This document shows positions 45,347 to 54,001 of a DNA stretch of 64,000 nt, one piece after another; position 1 is the first letter of the stretch; each line of letters begins with the position of its first letter. The DNA comes from Caldilineales bacterium (GTDB lineage: Bacteria > Chloroflexota > Anaerolineae > Caldilineales > Caldilineaceae): contig JAAXGZ010000097.1 in NCBI GenBank assembly GCA_012271135.1, positions 62,001 to 126,000 of the forward strand, in the 5' to 3' direction. Both the position numbers and the translations under genes were made by a program. The notes under the pieces are model-generated. The model was not told the DNA's origin, did no database searches, and saw nothing but the letters and a program-made list of their open reading frames with translations.

Positions 45347-45370
45347 GTCCGGAAACCCAAAGCCTGGCGG

Positions 45371-46312
45371 CTACTCGTAGTGAACCCAGCGGCGGGCAAC
45401 CCAAAACTGGAGCAGCGTGAGGGAGATGAGGACCATGAACAAGGTAAACGACACGGCGGACGCGTACCCCATTTCAAAGCCCCGAAATGCCTTCTCGTAT
45501 ATGTACATTGCAATCGTGCGCGAGGCATCGCCGGGACCTCCCGATGTCAGCACCCACACATTGTCGAAGATCTGGAACGCTCCGATCAGTGAAATGACAA
45601 TGGCGAAGAATGCAGTCGGGGAAATGAGCGGCAGGGTCACGTTGCGGAACTGCTGAAACCGGCCCGCCCCGTCGATGCGTGCCGCTTCGTAGTAGACGGC
45701 CGGAATGCCCTGCAGGCCCGCCAGATAGATGACCATCAGGAAACCGCAACTCTTCCAGACATCGTAAATCATGGCGGAAATCAGCGCCCACCGGGAACTG
45801 CTGAGCCAGGGGACCGGATCCATGCCAATCTGGCCCAACAGGAAATTCACCACGCCGCGGTCTTGTGTCAAGAGGTACCGCCACACAACAGCCAAGGACG
45901 CCGTGGTGGTGAGTACGGGAAAGAAGATGGATGTACGGAGGAGGTAACGGAGGATCCAGGGCATCGACCGGTTGAGGCCGACTGCCAGGAGCAACCCCAG
46001 CACATTGTTCAGAAACGTGGCGCCTACAACCAGTTGCACCGTGTTCCGGTAGACGACCAGCAGTCTGGCATCGCCGAACAGCCGGCCGATGTTGGACTCG
46101 CTTGCCCATGTGGGCGGGGTCAACAGATCGTAGTTCAGAAAGATCAAAACCAGCGACGCGATGATCGGCAGCGCCGTGAAGCCGAGCAGGCCGACCAGGG
46201 CCGGTACTGTAAACAGGTAACCCGCCAGCGCTTCGCGGCTGGCGATGCCCCAGTGGACGATGGAAACGCGCTGTCTCAAACCTCGCGGTGCCGACAGGTC
46301 TACCGTCGCCAT
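45371..46312 (-). CDS. Carbohydrate ABC transporter permease, MalF type
   Basis: A 313-residue inner-membrane permease of the MalF/UgpA group, with six helices and the EAA loop YYEAARIDGAGRFQQFRNVT followed by WVLTSGGPGDASRTIAMYIY, a signature end of this family. It pairs with the MalG-type permease downstream and takes substrate from the binding lipoprotein encoded 102 bases upstream. Confidence 0.93.
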   Translation of the reverse strand: MATVDLSAPRGLRQRVSIVHWGIASREALAGYLFTVPALVGLLGFTALPIIASLVLIFLNYDLLTPPTWASESNIGRLFGDARLLVVYRNTVQLVVGATFLNNVLGLLLAVGLNRSMPWILRYLLRTSIFFPVLTTTASLAVVWRYLLTQDRGVVNFLLGQIGMDPVPWLSSSRWALISAMIYDVWKSCGFLMVIYLAGLQGIPAVYYEAARIDGAGRFQQFRNVTLPLISPTAFFAIVISLIGAFQIFDNVWVLTSGGPGDASRTIAMYIYEKAFRGFEMGYASAVSFTLFMVLISLTLLQFWVARRWVHYE

Positions 46313-46414
46313 GGGACTGTAAGGCAGGGTTACTCGACGGGACGCGGAGTCCCGGGGACGGACTGCAAGCCGTCCCCGGAGTTCCGGATTCCGAACCGAA
46401 TTTGCGGCAAAAGC

Positions 46415-47752
46415 CTAGCTCTGCAGCTTGGCCATTTCGGGGACCAGTTCGTCGTGAGCTGCCTGCATGGCTTCCTCGACGCTCTTTTCTCCGTTCCAAA
46501 TGGTCGCGTAGTGCCGATTCAGAATCGGTTCGACAATGTTGAAGTTGGGCGGGGAAGGTACCGTTGCCGCGAAGTCCAACGTCTCGTAGAACAGCGAGGT
46601 GTTGGCCGGACCGTAGTCGGCAAACAACGGCATCTCCGCCACCGACCGGAGGGCGGGGATGTTGCCGCCCAGCTGCACCATGTCCATCGAGGCTTCTGTG
46701 CCGGACAGGAGCTTGACTACTTCCCAAGCCTCATCCGGGTTCTCGCTGGACGTGGAGATGCCCCAGCCATCGGTGCCGGCCACGGTGCGGATGGGCCCCG
46801 CCTGGTGTGGCTGATACTGAATGTCGTAGGTGGTGAAATCGGCTTCCAGGGAGCCCCCAATGCACCATCGGCCGCAGGTACGCATCACCAGGTTGCCGGC
46901 ATGGAACTGGGCCCATTCGTCCCAGCCTTCCGGATTGGGAGCCACCTTGTGCACCAGAATCAGGTCAGCCAGGAACTGCAGCGTCTCGAGCACCTTGGGC
47001 TCCAGGAGGTTCGATTCGAGCCAATCCTCGCTCAGGGGCGACGTATCGTTGTTGAAGTACCAGGCTGCCATGCCGAACATGCCGCCACCCCAGAAGGAAT
47101 AGGCAAACCGGTCGTCGGCCCCGCCGCTGACCCTGGCGACCGCCAGGCAAGTTTCCAAGAAGTCATTCCAGTTCCAGTCGTTGGCAGGTGGTTCCAGGCC
47201 CACCTCCTCGAACACGGCCGTGTTGTAGTACATGACCATGTTGTTCCACGAGAACGGATATTCCATCTGCTGCCCGTCGACCTGAAGCATTTCGCGCAGC
47301 GTGACGTGCACGTCGTTCATGAGAATTTCTTCGGCAGCGGGATCCGCCTGGACGAATCCGTCCAGCGGAACCAGGACGTTCTTGGCCGCCAAGAGGCCAA
47401 GGCCCTCGATCGCAATCATGATCACATCGATCTGTTCACCGCCCGCGATTCTGGTCAGCAGCGTATCGGAATAGCCGTCCCAGCCGCCTTCACCCCAGCC
47501 ATTGGCGTTGACCTCCAAGGCGATGTTGGGAAGGTGTTCCAGCGATCGCTCAATCGAATTGTCGAACGTATTCACGGGCATCGATGTGGTGGCAATGATG
47601 TCAACCGGTTCCGGTGCAGCCGCCCCGTCATCACCGGACGATGCTCCGTCGGGCGCGACACAAGCAGCCAAGGCGGCCCCCATGACACCCAGGCCGGATA
47701 AGCGCAGCATATCCCTTCTGGATACGCCGTGTGTTGAATGATGCGAAGACAT
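46415..47752 (-). CDS. Tat-exported sugar-binding lipoprotein of an ABC importer
   Basis: A 445-residue solute-binding protein of family 1 (MalE-like). The leader has the twin-arginine motif SRRDMLRLSG (Arg12-Arg13) and a lipobox ALAAC with Cys31, so the mature protein should be a lipid-anchored extracytoplasmic receptor exported by Tat. Start is ATG 47752 with AGGAG 11 bases upstream. Later motifs such as NWNDFLETCLAV and GTDGWGISTSSENPDEAWEVVKLL are typical. It heads the operon that continues with two permeases, a YesL-like protein and a GH116-type glucosidase, which points to a glucoside ligand (inference). Confidence 0.92.
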   Translation of the reverse strand: MSSHHSTHGVSRRDMLRLSGLGVMGAALAACVAPDGASSGDDGAAAPEPVDIIATTSMPVNTFDNSIERSLEHLPNIALEVNANGWGEGGWDGYSDTLLTRIAGGEQIDVIMIAIEGLGLLAAKNVLVPLDGFVQADPAAEEILMNDVHVTLREMLQVDGQQMEYPFSWNNMVMYYNTAVFEEVGLEPPANDWNWNDFLETCLAVARVSGGADDRFAYSFWGGGMFGMAAWYFNNDTSPLSEDWLESNLLEPKVLETLQFLADLILVHKVAPNPEGWDEWAQFHAGNLVMRTCGRWCIGGSLEADFTTYDIQYQPHQAGPIRTVAGTDGWGISTSSENPDEAWEVVKLLSGTEASMDMVQLGGNIPALRSVAEMPLFADYGPANTSLFYETLDFAATVPSPPNFNIVEPILNRHYATIWNGEKSVEEAMQAAHDELVPEMAKLQS

Positions 47753-47817
47753 GTTTCTGGCAGAACTCCTCATCCGAATTCGGACTCCGAACCAACCGGA
47801 GCGGTTGGCCTTGGCTG

Positions 47818-47823
47818 ATTATA
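47818..47823 (-). promoter_or_regulatory. Perfect TATAAT -10 box of the sugar importer operon
   Basis: Read leftward, a consensus TATAAT stands 66 bases before the binding-protein ATG. No clear -35 lies 16-18 bases further upstream, so an activator may be needed. It is the best promoter candidate for the operon. Confidence 0.45.
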
Positions 47824-48612
47824 GTCGGGCACGCAACCGACAGGGGCATGGCAAAGGCGCTGGAGCGCGGTTGGAAGTCCCGGAGCGTGGCCGACGGCGC
47901 AACGAAATCTGTCTTGACCTGTCCCGGTGAACGTCAAGGGCGATTGCTCACACGTGAGCATCCACTTTCGACTGCCGTTCCCCCGTCAGTGCGGTGATGA
48001 AACCAACCGTCTCCGATACTGGACGTGCCACAACCCCATTCTCACCATGGCATTCAAGGGGAGATGCAGGTCGACACATGCATGGTGCTACCGGAATTGC
48101 GTCGCCCGGCAGAATGATCTGGTGATGTTCCACGTGCGGACCTGACCCGGGCTCAAAACCACGATGCCCCTGCCGATGAACCGGTCGGAAACCTACACAC
48201 GGCAGTGGCATCGGCTCCCATCCACGATTGATCAAAGCTGCCGACGCGGATCCATATTGGCGGGGGAGTTAAATCCAGCAAGACGGGCAGATGACGGAGG
48301 ATGCACACCGACTCCACGGACACCGTAACCGAACGGGCCGCGAGCCCAACTCCGCAGGATAGTGTGCGAATCGGGCGTTGGGATGGTTCACGATGCCACT
48401 GGTCGTCTCGTCCCAGCAGTGTGGCAGGGGCTCCACGGCCCACTCGCGGGATGTACGTCCGTTGGTCGAATGGGCGAATGGGTTCGGGGCTCAGCGGGAA
48501 GGCCACGCAGTGACACACATGTAGGGAGTGACAGGCAATACCGATCCATGCGGTGCCTTTCGTGTCCCAACCCCATGCATGGTTCCGTTCAGTTGCCAAG
48601 TGACTGGGCCAT

Positions 48613-48640
48613 CATCCCTCTGGCTGCCTCCAGAGGGATG
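48613..48640. repeat. Perfect hairpin CATCCCTCTGG/CCAGAGGGATG
   Basis: An 11-base-pair inverted repeat with a six-base loop, about 170 bases past the end of the exported-protein gene. No T-run follows on either strand. Confidence 0.45.
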
Positions 48641-48711
48641 TATCGATTGTCATTTGGTCAGCCAGCTGCTCCGGAAACCGCGTTGCCGTGGTGGGATGAC
48701 GGCCCCCATAG

Positions 48712-48746
48712 GCAAGACAGCCACCCGTTGCGGGTGGCTGTCTTGC
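48712..48746 (-). terminator. Sixteen-base-pair hairpin after the exported-protein gene
   Basis: GCAAGACAGCCACCCG (48712-48727) and its exact complement (48731-48746) are separated by only TTG. This very stable stem stands 64 bases past the stop of the leftward gene and is probably its transcription end, although no T-run follows. Confidence 0.65.
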
Positions 48747-48810
48747 ACTTGCGTGTGTGTCGGGGGAGCCCGGGAGGCTTCCGGGGGCGGACGCGTACCC
48801 GTCCCGCTGC

Positions 48811-50028
48811 CTACTTGAGTACCGTGAACTCGGTCACGACCAGGGGCACCGACACCGCCGTGGTGTTCTTGTAGTCGGTGACGTTGACTGTGCCCCGGTC
48901 TTCGTCAAGCGGCCGCACCATGAGCGAGGCCACCGGACTGATGACTTCGCCATCCTCGTTGACGGCCCACGCCTCGAACGTGTAGGTCTCATCACTGGCG
49001 AGGATGTCGATGGGGAAATCCCGGTGCTCGTCCGGCGGCTCAGCGTAGTAGTTATTGACCACAAGTTCTTCCTTAACCCCGATGAAGGATAGGCCTTGGG
49101 GAGCGACATCCGTCGGCGCCTCGAACGGCAGGCCACTGGAATCGGCGTTCTGCATCGCCACCAGAATGTCACCGCCGTCGTTGATCCGGACGTTGCGGAA
49201 CGCATCGTCACCGCCATTCGTTTTCGTCCCGGCCACCAGCTTGCCGGCGTAGCTCGATGCCACGGTCGCCACGTCGTCGCCCTCGGGCACCACATCGCCA
49301 CCCTCGTCCGTGACGCGCACGATGTAGGCATCAAAGTCCACATCGTCCCGCGCATCTGCATTCTCGCCGCCATGCACCAGGCCGATGCGCAGCCGCGGCG
49401 TGCTCGGGCTGGTCGTCAAGTCGGAGGATGAGGACTTGTAGTTGCCGAAGTTCTCGTTGTAGCCCACGTAGTACAGGGTGCCGCCGTCCATCGCATCCGC
49501 CGCGAATTCGTCCGCATCAGTGTCGGGATCATCCACCGCCGTCACCCGCATCCAGTCGGTGGTCATGAAGGCCGGCTCGGTCAGGCTCTGGTTGATGCTG
49601 GCCTCCAAGATGTCGCTGATCAGGTAGTCTCCGTCCGCCGTGTCGACCACGATCGCCAGCTGCACCGTCACCTCGGTACCGGTCGCAACCCCCTCGAAGG
49701 TGGTCTTGCGCGCGCCCAGCGACAGGGTCTGGGTGTGGCTGTCGCCGTCGTCCAGGATCACCACCAGGGACGTGTTGTAGGCGTTGGAGCCCAAATTCCA
49801 GCTGTCCGGATCGGTGGCCGCCCACGAGACGTTGACATGGTCCTCGTCGTCGGCATCGCGGGCCACGGCCAGGTCGGAAATCTCGCCTCCGCGCAGGCGC
49901 GTCTTGGTGGGGCAATCCGCGTAGTCGTCGTCGAACAGGTCGCCGGCCGCCAAGCTGCCGCCGCTGATTACGGCCAATGCCAACAGCGCCAGTAAGGCGC
50001 TCCTGAGTAGGTGCGTTCCTTTGGTCAC
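48811..50028 (-). CDS. Exported protein of unknown function with a fibronectin-like segment
   Basis: A 405-residue protein. The start is a GTG at 50028, set by an AGGAG six to eight bases upstream; earlier in-frame starts are not supported. A signal peptide (THLLRSALLALLALAVISG, cleavage near LAA-GD) directs it across the membrane. The mature part is acidic and beta-rich; the first domain (LAVARDADDEDHVNVSWAAT...) is spaced like a fibronectin type III or related sandwich. No catalytic motif, lipobox or cell-wall anchor is visible. It stands alone between two intergenic gaps. Function cannot be assigned. Confidence 0.75.
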   Translation of the reverse strand: MTKGTHLLRSALLALLALAVISGGSLAAGDLFDDDYADCPTKTRLRGGEISDLAVARDADDEDHVNVSWAATDPDSWNLGSNAYNTSLVVILDDGDSHTQTLSLGARKTTFEGVATGTEVTVQLAIVVDTADGDYLISDILEASINQSLTEPAFMTTDWMRVTAVDDPDTDADEFAADAMDGGTLYYVGYNENFGNYKSSSSDLTTSPSTPRLRIGLVHGGENADARDDVDFDAYIVRVTDEGGDVVPEGDDVATVASSYAGKLVAGTKTNGGDDAFRNVRINDGGDILVAMQNADSSGLPFEAPTDVAPQGLSFIGVKEELVVNNYYAEPPDEHRDFPIDILASDETYTFEAWAVNEDGEVISPVASLMVRPLDEDRGTVNVTDYKNTTAVSVPLVVTEFTVLK

Positions 50029-50678
50029 AGTGCGTCTCCTCGTATCGCTACAGGACATGCGGACGCGTCTCGACGCCTTCTTCAAAGTAGTAGCAGCGCG
50101 TTGGGGAAGGCAATTGTAGCGCATTGGCCCTTCTCCCTGCCAACCGTGCCGGCCGGGATGGGGCACGGTTTCGGTTTCGCTGATGTTGGTCTACAGACAG
50201 CATTCGGACTGTGAAGAAAGTCCGTGACGAACAGACCAGCCGGTCCCCGCACCAGTAGGAAGGGACGCGAACACGGGTTTTAGCCCTCTGGACGAAACGC
50301 GCAGCGACATGCGGTATCGATCGGGAACCACTCCGGCAGACTGAGCCCTCGATGTCCCTCCGCAGTGATATGGACAGGCAACGTACCCGTCCCGGATCGC
50401 GGCGATCGTGCACCGTCCGGAATGTCGTCAAGGTCGACGCGCACACCGCAATCCGACTTTAGACGCGGGCTATGACAGGCACAGCCCAACGCGGCTCGTT
50501 GTTTGGCGACCTGCTGCCAGCAACCCATTCACCCAGGCGGCGACCCGGTTGCGCAAGCGCTTGCGATGCCCGCGCGAACCCCTAGCCTCCGGCCAAAGGA
50601 CGTTCAAGCCCGGATAGCATGCTGAGACCGCGTGCGTGCACCACTCGAAACTCTGCCGGATTGGGTTGAGTTTGGCGG
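50029..50678. other. 650-base region with palindromes, no gene
   Basis: Upstream of the exported-protein gene and downstream of the inositol operon. It holds a nine-base-pair hairpin (AACCGTGCC at 50142-50150 with its complement at 50162-50170), a leftward TACAAT at 50118-50113, and a 14-base palindrome listed separately. No frame looks like protein. Confidence 0.45.
50552..50565. promoter_or_regulatory. Palindrome resembling a LacI-family operator
   Basis: CGCAAGCGCTTGCG is a perfect 14-base palindrome with the central AAGCGCTT pattern typical of LacI/GalR-family operators. It stands between the end of the inositol operon and the exported-protein gene. No LacI regulator is encoded in the window, so this is a suggestion from pattern only. 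Confidence 0.35.
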
Positions 50679-51758
50679 TCAGGTCCCTGACACGTCGCCC
50701 GAGGTCGAGATGCCGGTTACCCTTTCAAGGCCGGCATAGGCTACGGCCCCGAACCGAATGTCCAGCACTTCGCCCGGTTCCATCGTGCGCGTTGCGGAGT
50801 GCGCCTGGGCCTCGGCAAGGTGGTGGTACGGTGCCGTCCACGGTTCCAGGGCAATGTTGTAGGTACGGCCGTACCAGGGATGGACCATGCTGCCCAGATA
50901 CACCTGCCAAAACCAGATCGAGTTGAAGACTTCGGTCGGCCAATACATGCCAAAGCCCACCTTCCGCGCCTGGTTCGTCAACCCGTACCATCCCGCCTCG
51001 AGATCAAACAGGAACGCCAGGTCGTGGGATTGGGTTTCCGGACCGGGTATGCGGCTGAGATCGATCATGCTGCCGTCCCTGCCCATTACGAACGGCCAGG
51101 TGTAGTCCTCTCCCGACTCCAGACGCGTGGTGGATTCCGCCTCGACCACGCGGACCTTGGCACCCGGCACGTCGATCACGCAGCTGTTGTCGAGAAACGG
51201 CGCACCGAACGCCGGGTGATGGCCCCAAACTATCTCGAAGGGAACGTCGCCTTCGTTCGTCACGATTTCGTGAAACTGCAGGTTGGCCTGCCACCGGTGC
51301 AGTGTGACCACCTTCTCAATGCGCAACGGCGAACGATAGGTGCGGACATCAAACTTCACTGAGATGCACTCGGGCGTGTCCAGCAGAATCTGCATGTTCC
51401 ACGGCATCAGCGGAGTTTCCCCGTGCAGTCCGAACTCGCCGTCCGCAAACGTGGTGGGATACCCGCCCACCGGAAAGCACTCCTGCCAACCGCCGAAGTA
51501 ATAGTCCAGGAAGGGGCCGTCCGCCCTCGGGTTCGTGGGGACGAAGTTCCGTGTGCCGCGCACGCCCAAGGGCGACCGCCACATGAAGTCCGTGTCGGTG
51601 GGCTTGTGCAGGAATTCGAAGATATCGGTGCCCTTGTCCACCAGAATGGTGACGCGCAGGAGTTCGTTCTCCATGACCAGGGACTTCAGGCCCCGGTAGG
51701 TCATCTCGGTCAGGCGGCAACCGAAGTTGCGCTCATGCGTGTAGACGGGTTCCAGCAC
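50679..51758 (-). CDS. DUF4432 aldose-epimerase-like protein
   Basis: A 359-residue protein with the galactose-mutarotase-like beta-sandwich fold, DUF4432 group. It includes the segments FLHKPTDTDFMWRSP, ECFPVGGYPT and EIVWGHHPAFGAPFLD, with the His pair of the fold. The start is the GTG at 51758, because an AAGGAG lies exactly six bases upstream; the in-frame TTG two codons earlier touches that site. It is the last gene of the inositol operon, 27 bases after the iolE-like gene. Such proteins are often found beside inositol and sugar-acid genes; the reaction is unproven. Confidence 0.8.
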   Translation of the reverse strand: MLEPVYTHERNFGCRLTEMTYRGLKSLVMENELLRVTILVDKGTDIFEFLHKPTDTDFMWRSPLGVRGTRNFVPTNPRADGPFLDYYFGGWQECFPVGGYPTTFADGEFGLHGETPLMPWNMQILLDTPECISVKFDVRTYRSPLRIEKVVTLHRWQANLQFHEIVTNEGDVPFEIVWGHHPAFGAPFLDNSCVIDVPGAKVRVVEAESTTRLESGEDYTWPFVMGRDGSMIDLSRIPGPETQSHDLAFLFDLEAGWYGLTNQARKVGFGMYWPTEVFNSIWFWQVYLGSMVHPWYGRTYNIALEPWTAPYHHLAEAQAHSATRTMEPGEVLDIRFGAVAYAGLERVTGISTSGDVSGT

Positions 51759-51785
51759 GGCCAACTCCTTGACTCAGGGGGTGCA

Positions 51786-52745
51786 TTAGTTCCGTAGTTC
51801 GTTGACAAAGCCGATGTCGGCCAGATACCTGCGATTCCGCTGTGCACTTTCGAACGGCGAGCCCAGTCCGGCTACGACATCCTGCTCAACTGTGACGTAG
51901 CTCGTGTACCCGGTACGGAGCAGCCAGTCGCGCACTGCCGGGAAGTCCACGTCGCCTTGGCCCAATTCGCAAAACACACCCTTGGCGACGGCTTCGAAGT
52001 AGTCCAGCCCCTCCTCGGCCACCTCGGAGGCGATCCGTGAACTCCAGTCCTTGAAGTGGACATAGCCGATGCGGGCAGCCAGCCGGTCCATGGTCGCCAG
52101 GACCGTGTCGGCGCGGCCGGCACCCAGCGCGAAGTGCCCGGTGTCAAACACGAGGTTCACATGGTCTCCCACGTGTTCCAGCAGCCGCTCAATTTCACGC
52201 GGCGTCTCGAGCCAGCCGGCGGCATGGAAGTGCACCACCGACGCGATGCCGGCCTCGTCCCGCGCCGCGCCGGCGATCCGGTTGATCGTCTCGCCCAGTA
52301 CCGGCCAGAGCGCGCCCTCCAGTTCCATGGCGGGAGTGATGCGGCCGGCATATCGAATCCTCACCGGATCTGTTCCATTGTCGGCGGCCACCACCAGGAA
52401 CGGCACGTGGTCCTGGTGATTCAAATCCGCCACGGCGCGCAGTTGTCGGGCAATCATCAGGTTGTGTTCGACTATTTCGTCCCGTTGCGCCGCGTCTTCA
52501 AGCCGACTGCCAACGTAGGCACCGGTCAAGTCGAGGGAGCGCTCGGCCAACGCGGCAGCCAGGTGGTGTGCATCCGTGGGAAAAAACCCCCAGTCTCCCA
52601 GTTCCGTGCCCGTGTAACCGGCTTCCGCCAGTTCGTCCAGCATGGTGGCCCACGCAATGCGCTCGTCCTTCAGGGGACCAAACTCCAAGGTCCCCCAACT
52701 GCACGGGGCGTTGCCAATTCTGATTCGATCCAGGGATGATTCCAT
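51786..52745 (-). CDS. iolE: Inosose dehydratase-like TIM barrel (IolE type)
   Basis: A 319-residue TIM barrel. The opening GNAPCSWGTLEFG is characteristic of myo-inosose-2 dehydratases, which convert 2-keto-myo-inositol to the diketone used by IolD. Metal-site segments include VVHFHAAGWLETP, NLVFDTGHFALG and YVHFKDWSS. It sits between the Gfo/Idh/MocA dehydrogenase and the DUF4432 gene in an operon that also has iolB, iolC and iolD, which supports the assignment. A related isomerase role (IolI/IolH) is the main alternative. Confidence 0.82.
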   Translation of the reverse strand: MESSLDRIRIGNAPCSWGTLEFGPLKDERIAWATMLDELAEAGYTGTELGDWGFFPTDAHHLAAALAERSLDLTGAYVGSRLEDAAQRDEIVEHNLMIARQLRAVADLNHQDHVPFLVVAADNGTDPVRIRYAGRITPAMELEGALWPVLGETINRIAGAARDEAGIASVVHFHAAGWLETPREIERLLEHVGDHVNLVFDTGHFALGAGRADTVLATMDRLAARIGYVHFKDWSSRIASEVAEEGLDYFEAVAKGVFCELGQGDVDFPAVRDWLLRTGYTSYVTVEQDVVAGLGSPFESAQRNRRYLADIGFVNELRN

Positions 52746-52777
52746 GGCTGATCCTGGGTATGGTCGGCAGAGCTTCC

Positions 52778-53965
52778 CTAGACTTGGGGAACGTCCACCC
52801 AGCCACCGGTTGCCCAGGATTGGGACGCGGCATGTTGGGCTTCCGCCACCCGCAAGGCATCCTGCACCGACGGGGTGTGCGGAATGCCCTTGTGGATGTT
52901 CCGCACAAAGTGGAACGCCTCCAGCGCCTTCAGGTCGTCGTACCCCAGGGCAATGCCGGTCCCCGGCTGGAACCAGGCGAAGTCGGGGTGCTCGGGTCCT
53001 GCCAGTACGCGTGCGTACCCGTCGTGCGGGTCCGGTTCCCGGCCGATGGCGTTCTTGTCTGCAGGCCGGTAGATCTCCAGTTCGTTCATCCGTTCAAAGT
53101 CCCAGCGGACGGCACCGCGATCCCCGTGGAGATCGAATGCGAACTCGCACTTGGGGCCGTAGATCACGCGACAGGCTTCGAGCACGCCGCGTGCACCTGA
53201 CGCGTACTCCGCCATGACCGCAACGAAGTCCTCGTTGGTTACGGGACCGGCCGCGTCCTCCGCCGAGCCCAGCGTGAAGTGCGTCCCCTTGCCCGGAACC
53301 GGTAACGGTCGGCTGGGAACGAACGTATGCCGCATGGAACACAGGCGCACCACCGGACCCGCGAGGAAATTGGACATGTCCAGCACATGCGACATCAGAT
53401 CGCCCAATGAACCATACCCCGCTTTGTCGCGCTCGAACCGCCAGCTCAACTGGCTTAGGGGATTGTGGCCGTACATCGAGAAGAACCGGCCCCTGAAATG
53501 CGTGAGCCGGCCCAGTACGCCCGACTGTTGCAGTTGACGCGCGTATTGCACGAGTGGAGCCCAGCGGTAGTTGAACCCGACACAGGACTGTACGGAGGCC
53601 TGGCTAACGGCCGTCGCGATTGCCCGCGTGTCCTCGACTCCGAGACCCACCGGCTTTTCGCACAGAAGGTGCTTGCCGGCCGCCGCCACCGCCTCGGCTA
53701 CGGTTCGATGCAGTTGATTCGGCACGGCGATGGTGACGATGTCCACCTCCGGATGGGCCGCGACCTCGCTCCAATCTGTCGCACAGGCCGCGAAGCCAAA
53801 TCGTTGGCGGGACTGTTCGGCACGGTCCGCGTCTTCATCCGCACAAACCACCAGACGAACATCGAGCCCGGACCGCCAAAACCGTTCGGGTATCTGCCTG
53901 AAGGCCCGGCTGTGGGTTTCCCCCATCCAGCCCATGCCGATGACCCCGATGCCGTAGGACGTCAT
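52778..53965 (-). CDS. Gfo/Idh/MocA oxidoreductase, candidate inositol dehydrogenase
   Basis: A 395-residue NAD(P)-dependent dehydrogenase with the N-terminal GVIGMGWMGETHSRAF Rossmann motif, the conserved CEKPVGLG (catalytic-type Lys) and a C-terminal beta-sheet domain. In inositol operons this family (IolG, IolX) oxidises myo- or scyllo-inositol to inosose. No other IolG is in the operon, so it or the zinc dehydrogenase next to it should perform that step. Spacing is 36 bases to the upstream gene and 32 to iolE. Confidence 0.85.
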   Translation of the reverse strand: MTSYGIGVIGMGWMGETHSRAFRQIPERFWRSGLDVRLVVCADEDADRAEQSRQRFGFAACATDWSEVAAHPEVDIVTIAVPNQLHRTVAEAVAAAGKHLLCEKPVGLGVEDTRAIATAVSQASVQSCVGFNYRWAPLVQYARQLQQSGVLGRLTHFRGRFFSMYGHNPLSQLSWRFERDKAGYGSLGDLMSHVLDMSNFLAGPVVRLCSMRHTFVPSRPLPVPGKGTHFTLGSAEDAAGPVTNEDFVAVMAEYASGARGVLEACRVIYGPKCEFAFDLHGDRGAVRWDFERMNELEIYRPADKNAIGREPDPHDGYARVLAGPEHPDFAWFQPGTGIALGYDDLKALEAFHFVRNIHKGIPHTPSVQDALRVAEAQHAASQSWATGGWVDVPQV

Positions 53966-54001
53966 GCTTGAACGGGTTGCCTGTGCGGATACCGGCCGGG
54001 T

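Larger units (their letters stand above)
47824..48810. other. Long region without a gene
   Basis: About 990 bases between the sugar importer promoter and the end of the exported-protein gene. No frame is convincing on either strand. It holds two perfect hairpins near its right side, listed separately. An RNA gene in this stretch cannot be excluded. Confidence 0.5.

Noticed and set aside
45863-47701. A 612-codon open frame on the plus strand
   Set aside because: It is antisense to the sugar-binding protein and MalF-type permease, is rich in His/Gln/Arg/Gly runs without a fold-like pattern, and has no ribosome-binding site. It is a by-product of high GC content.
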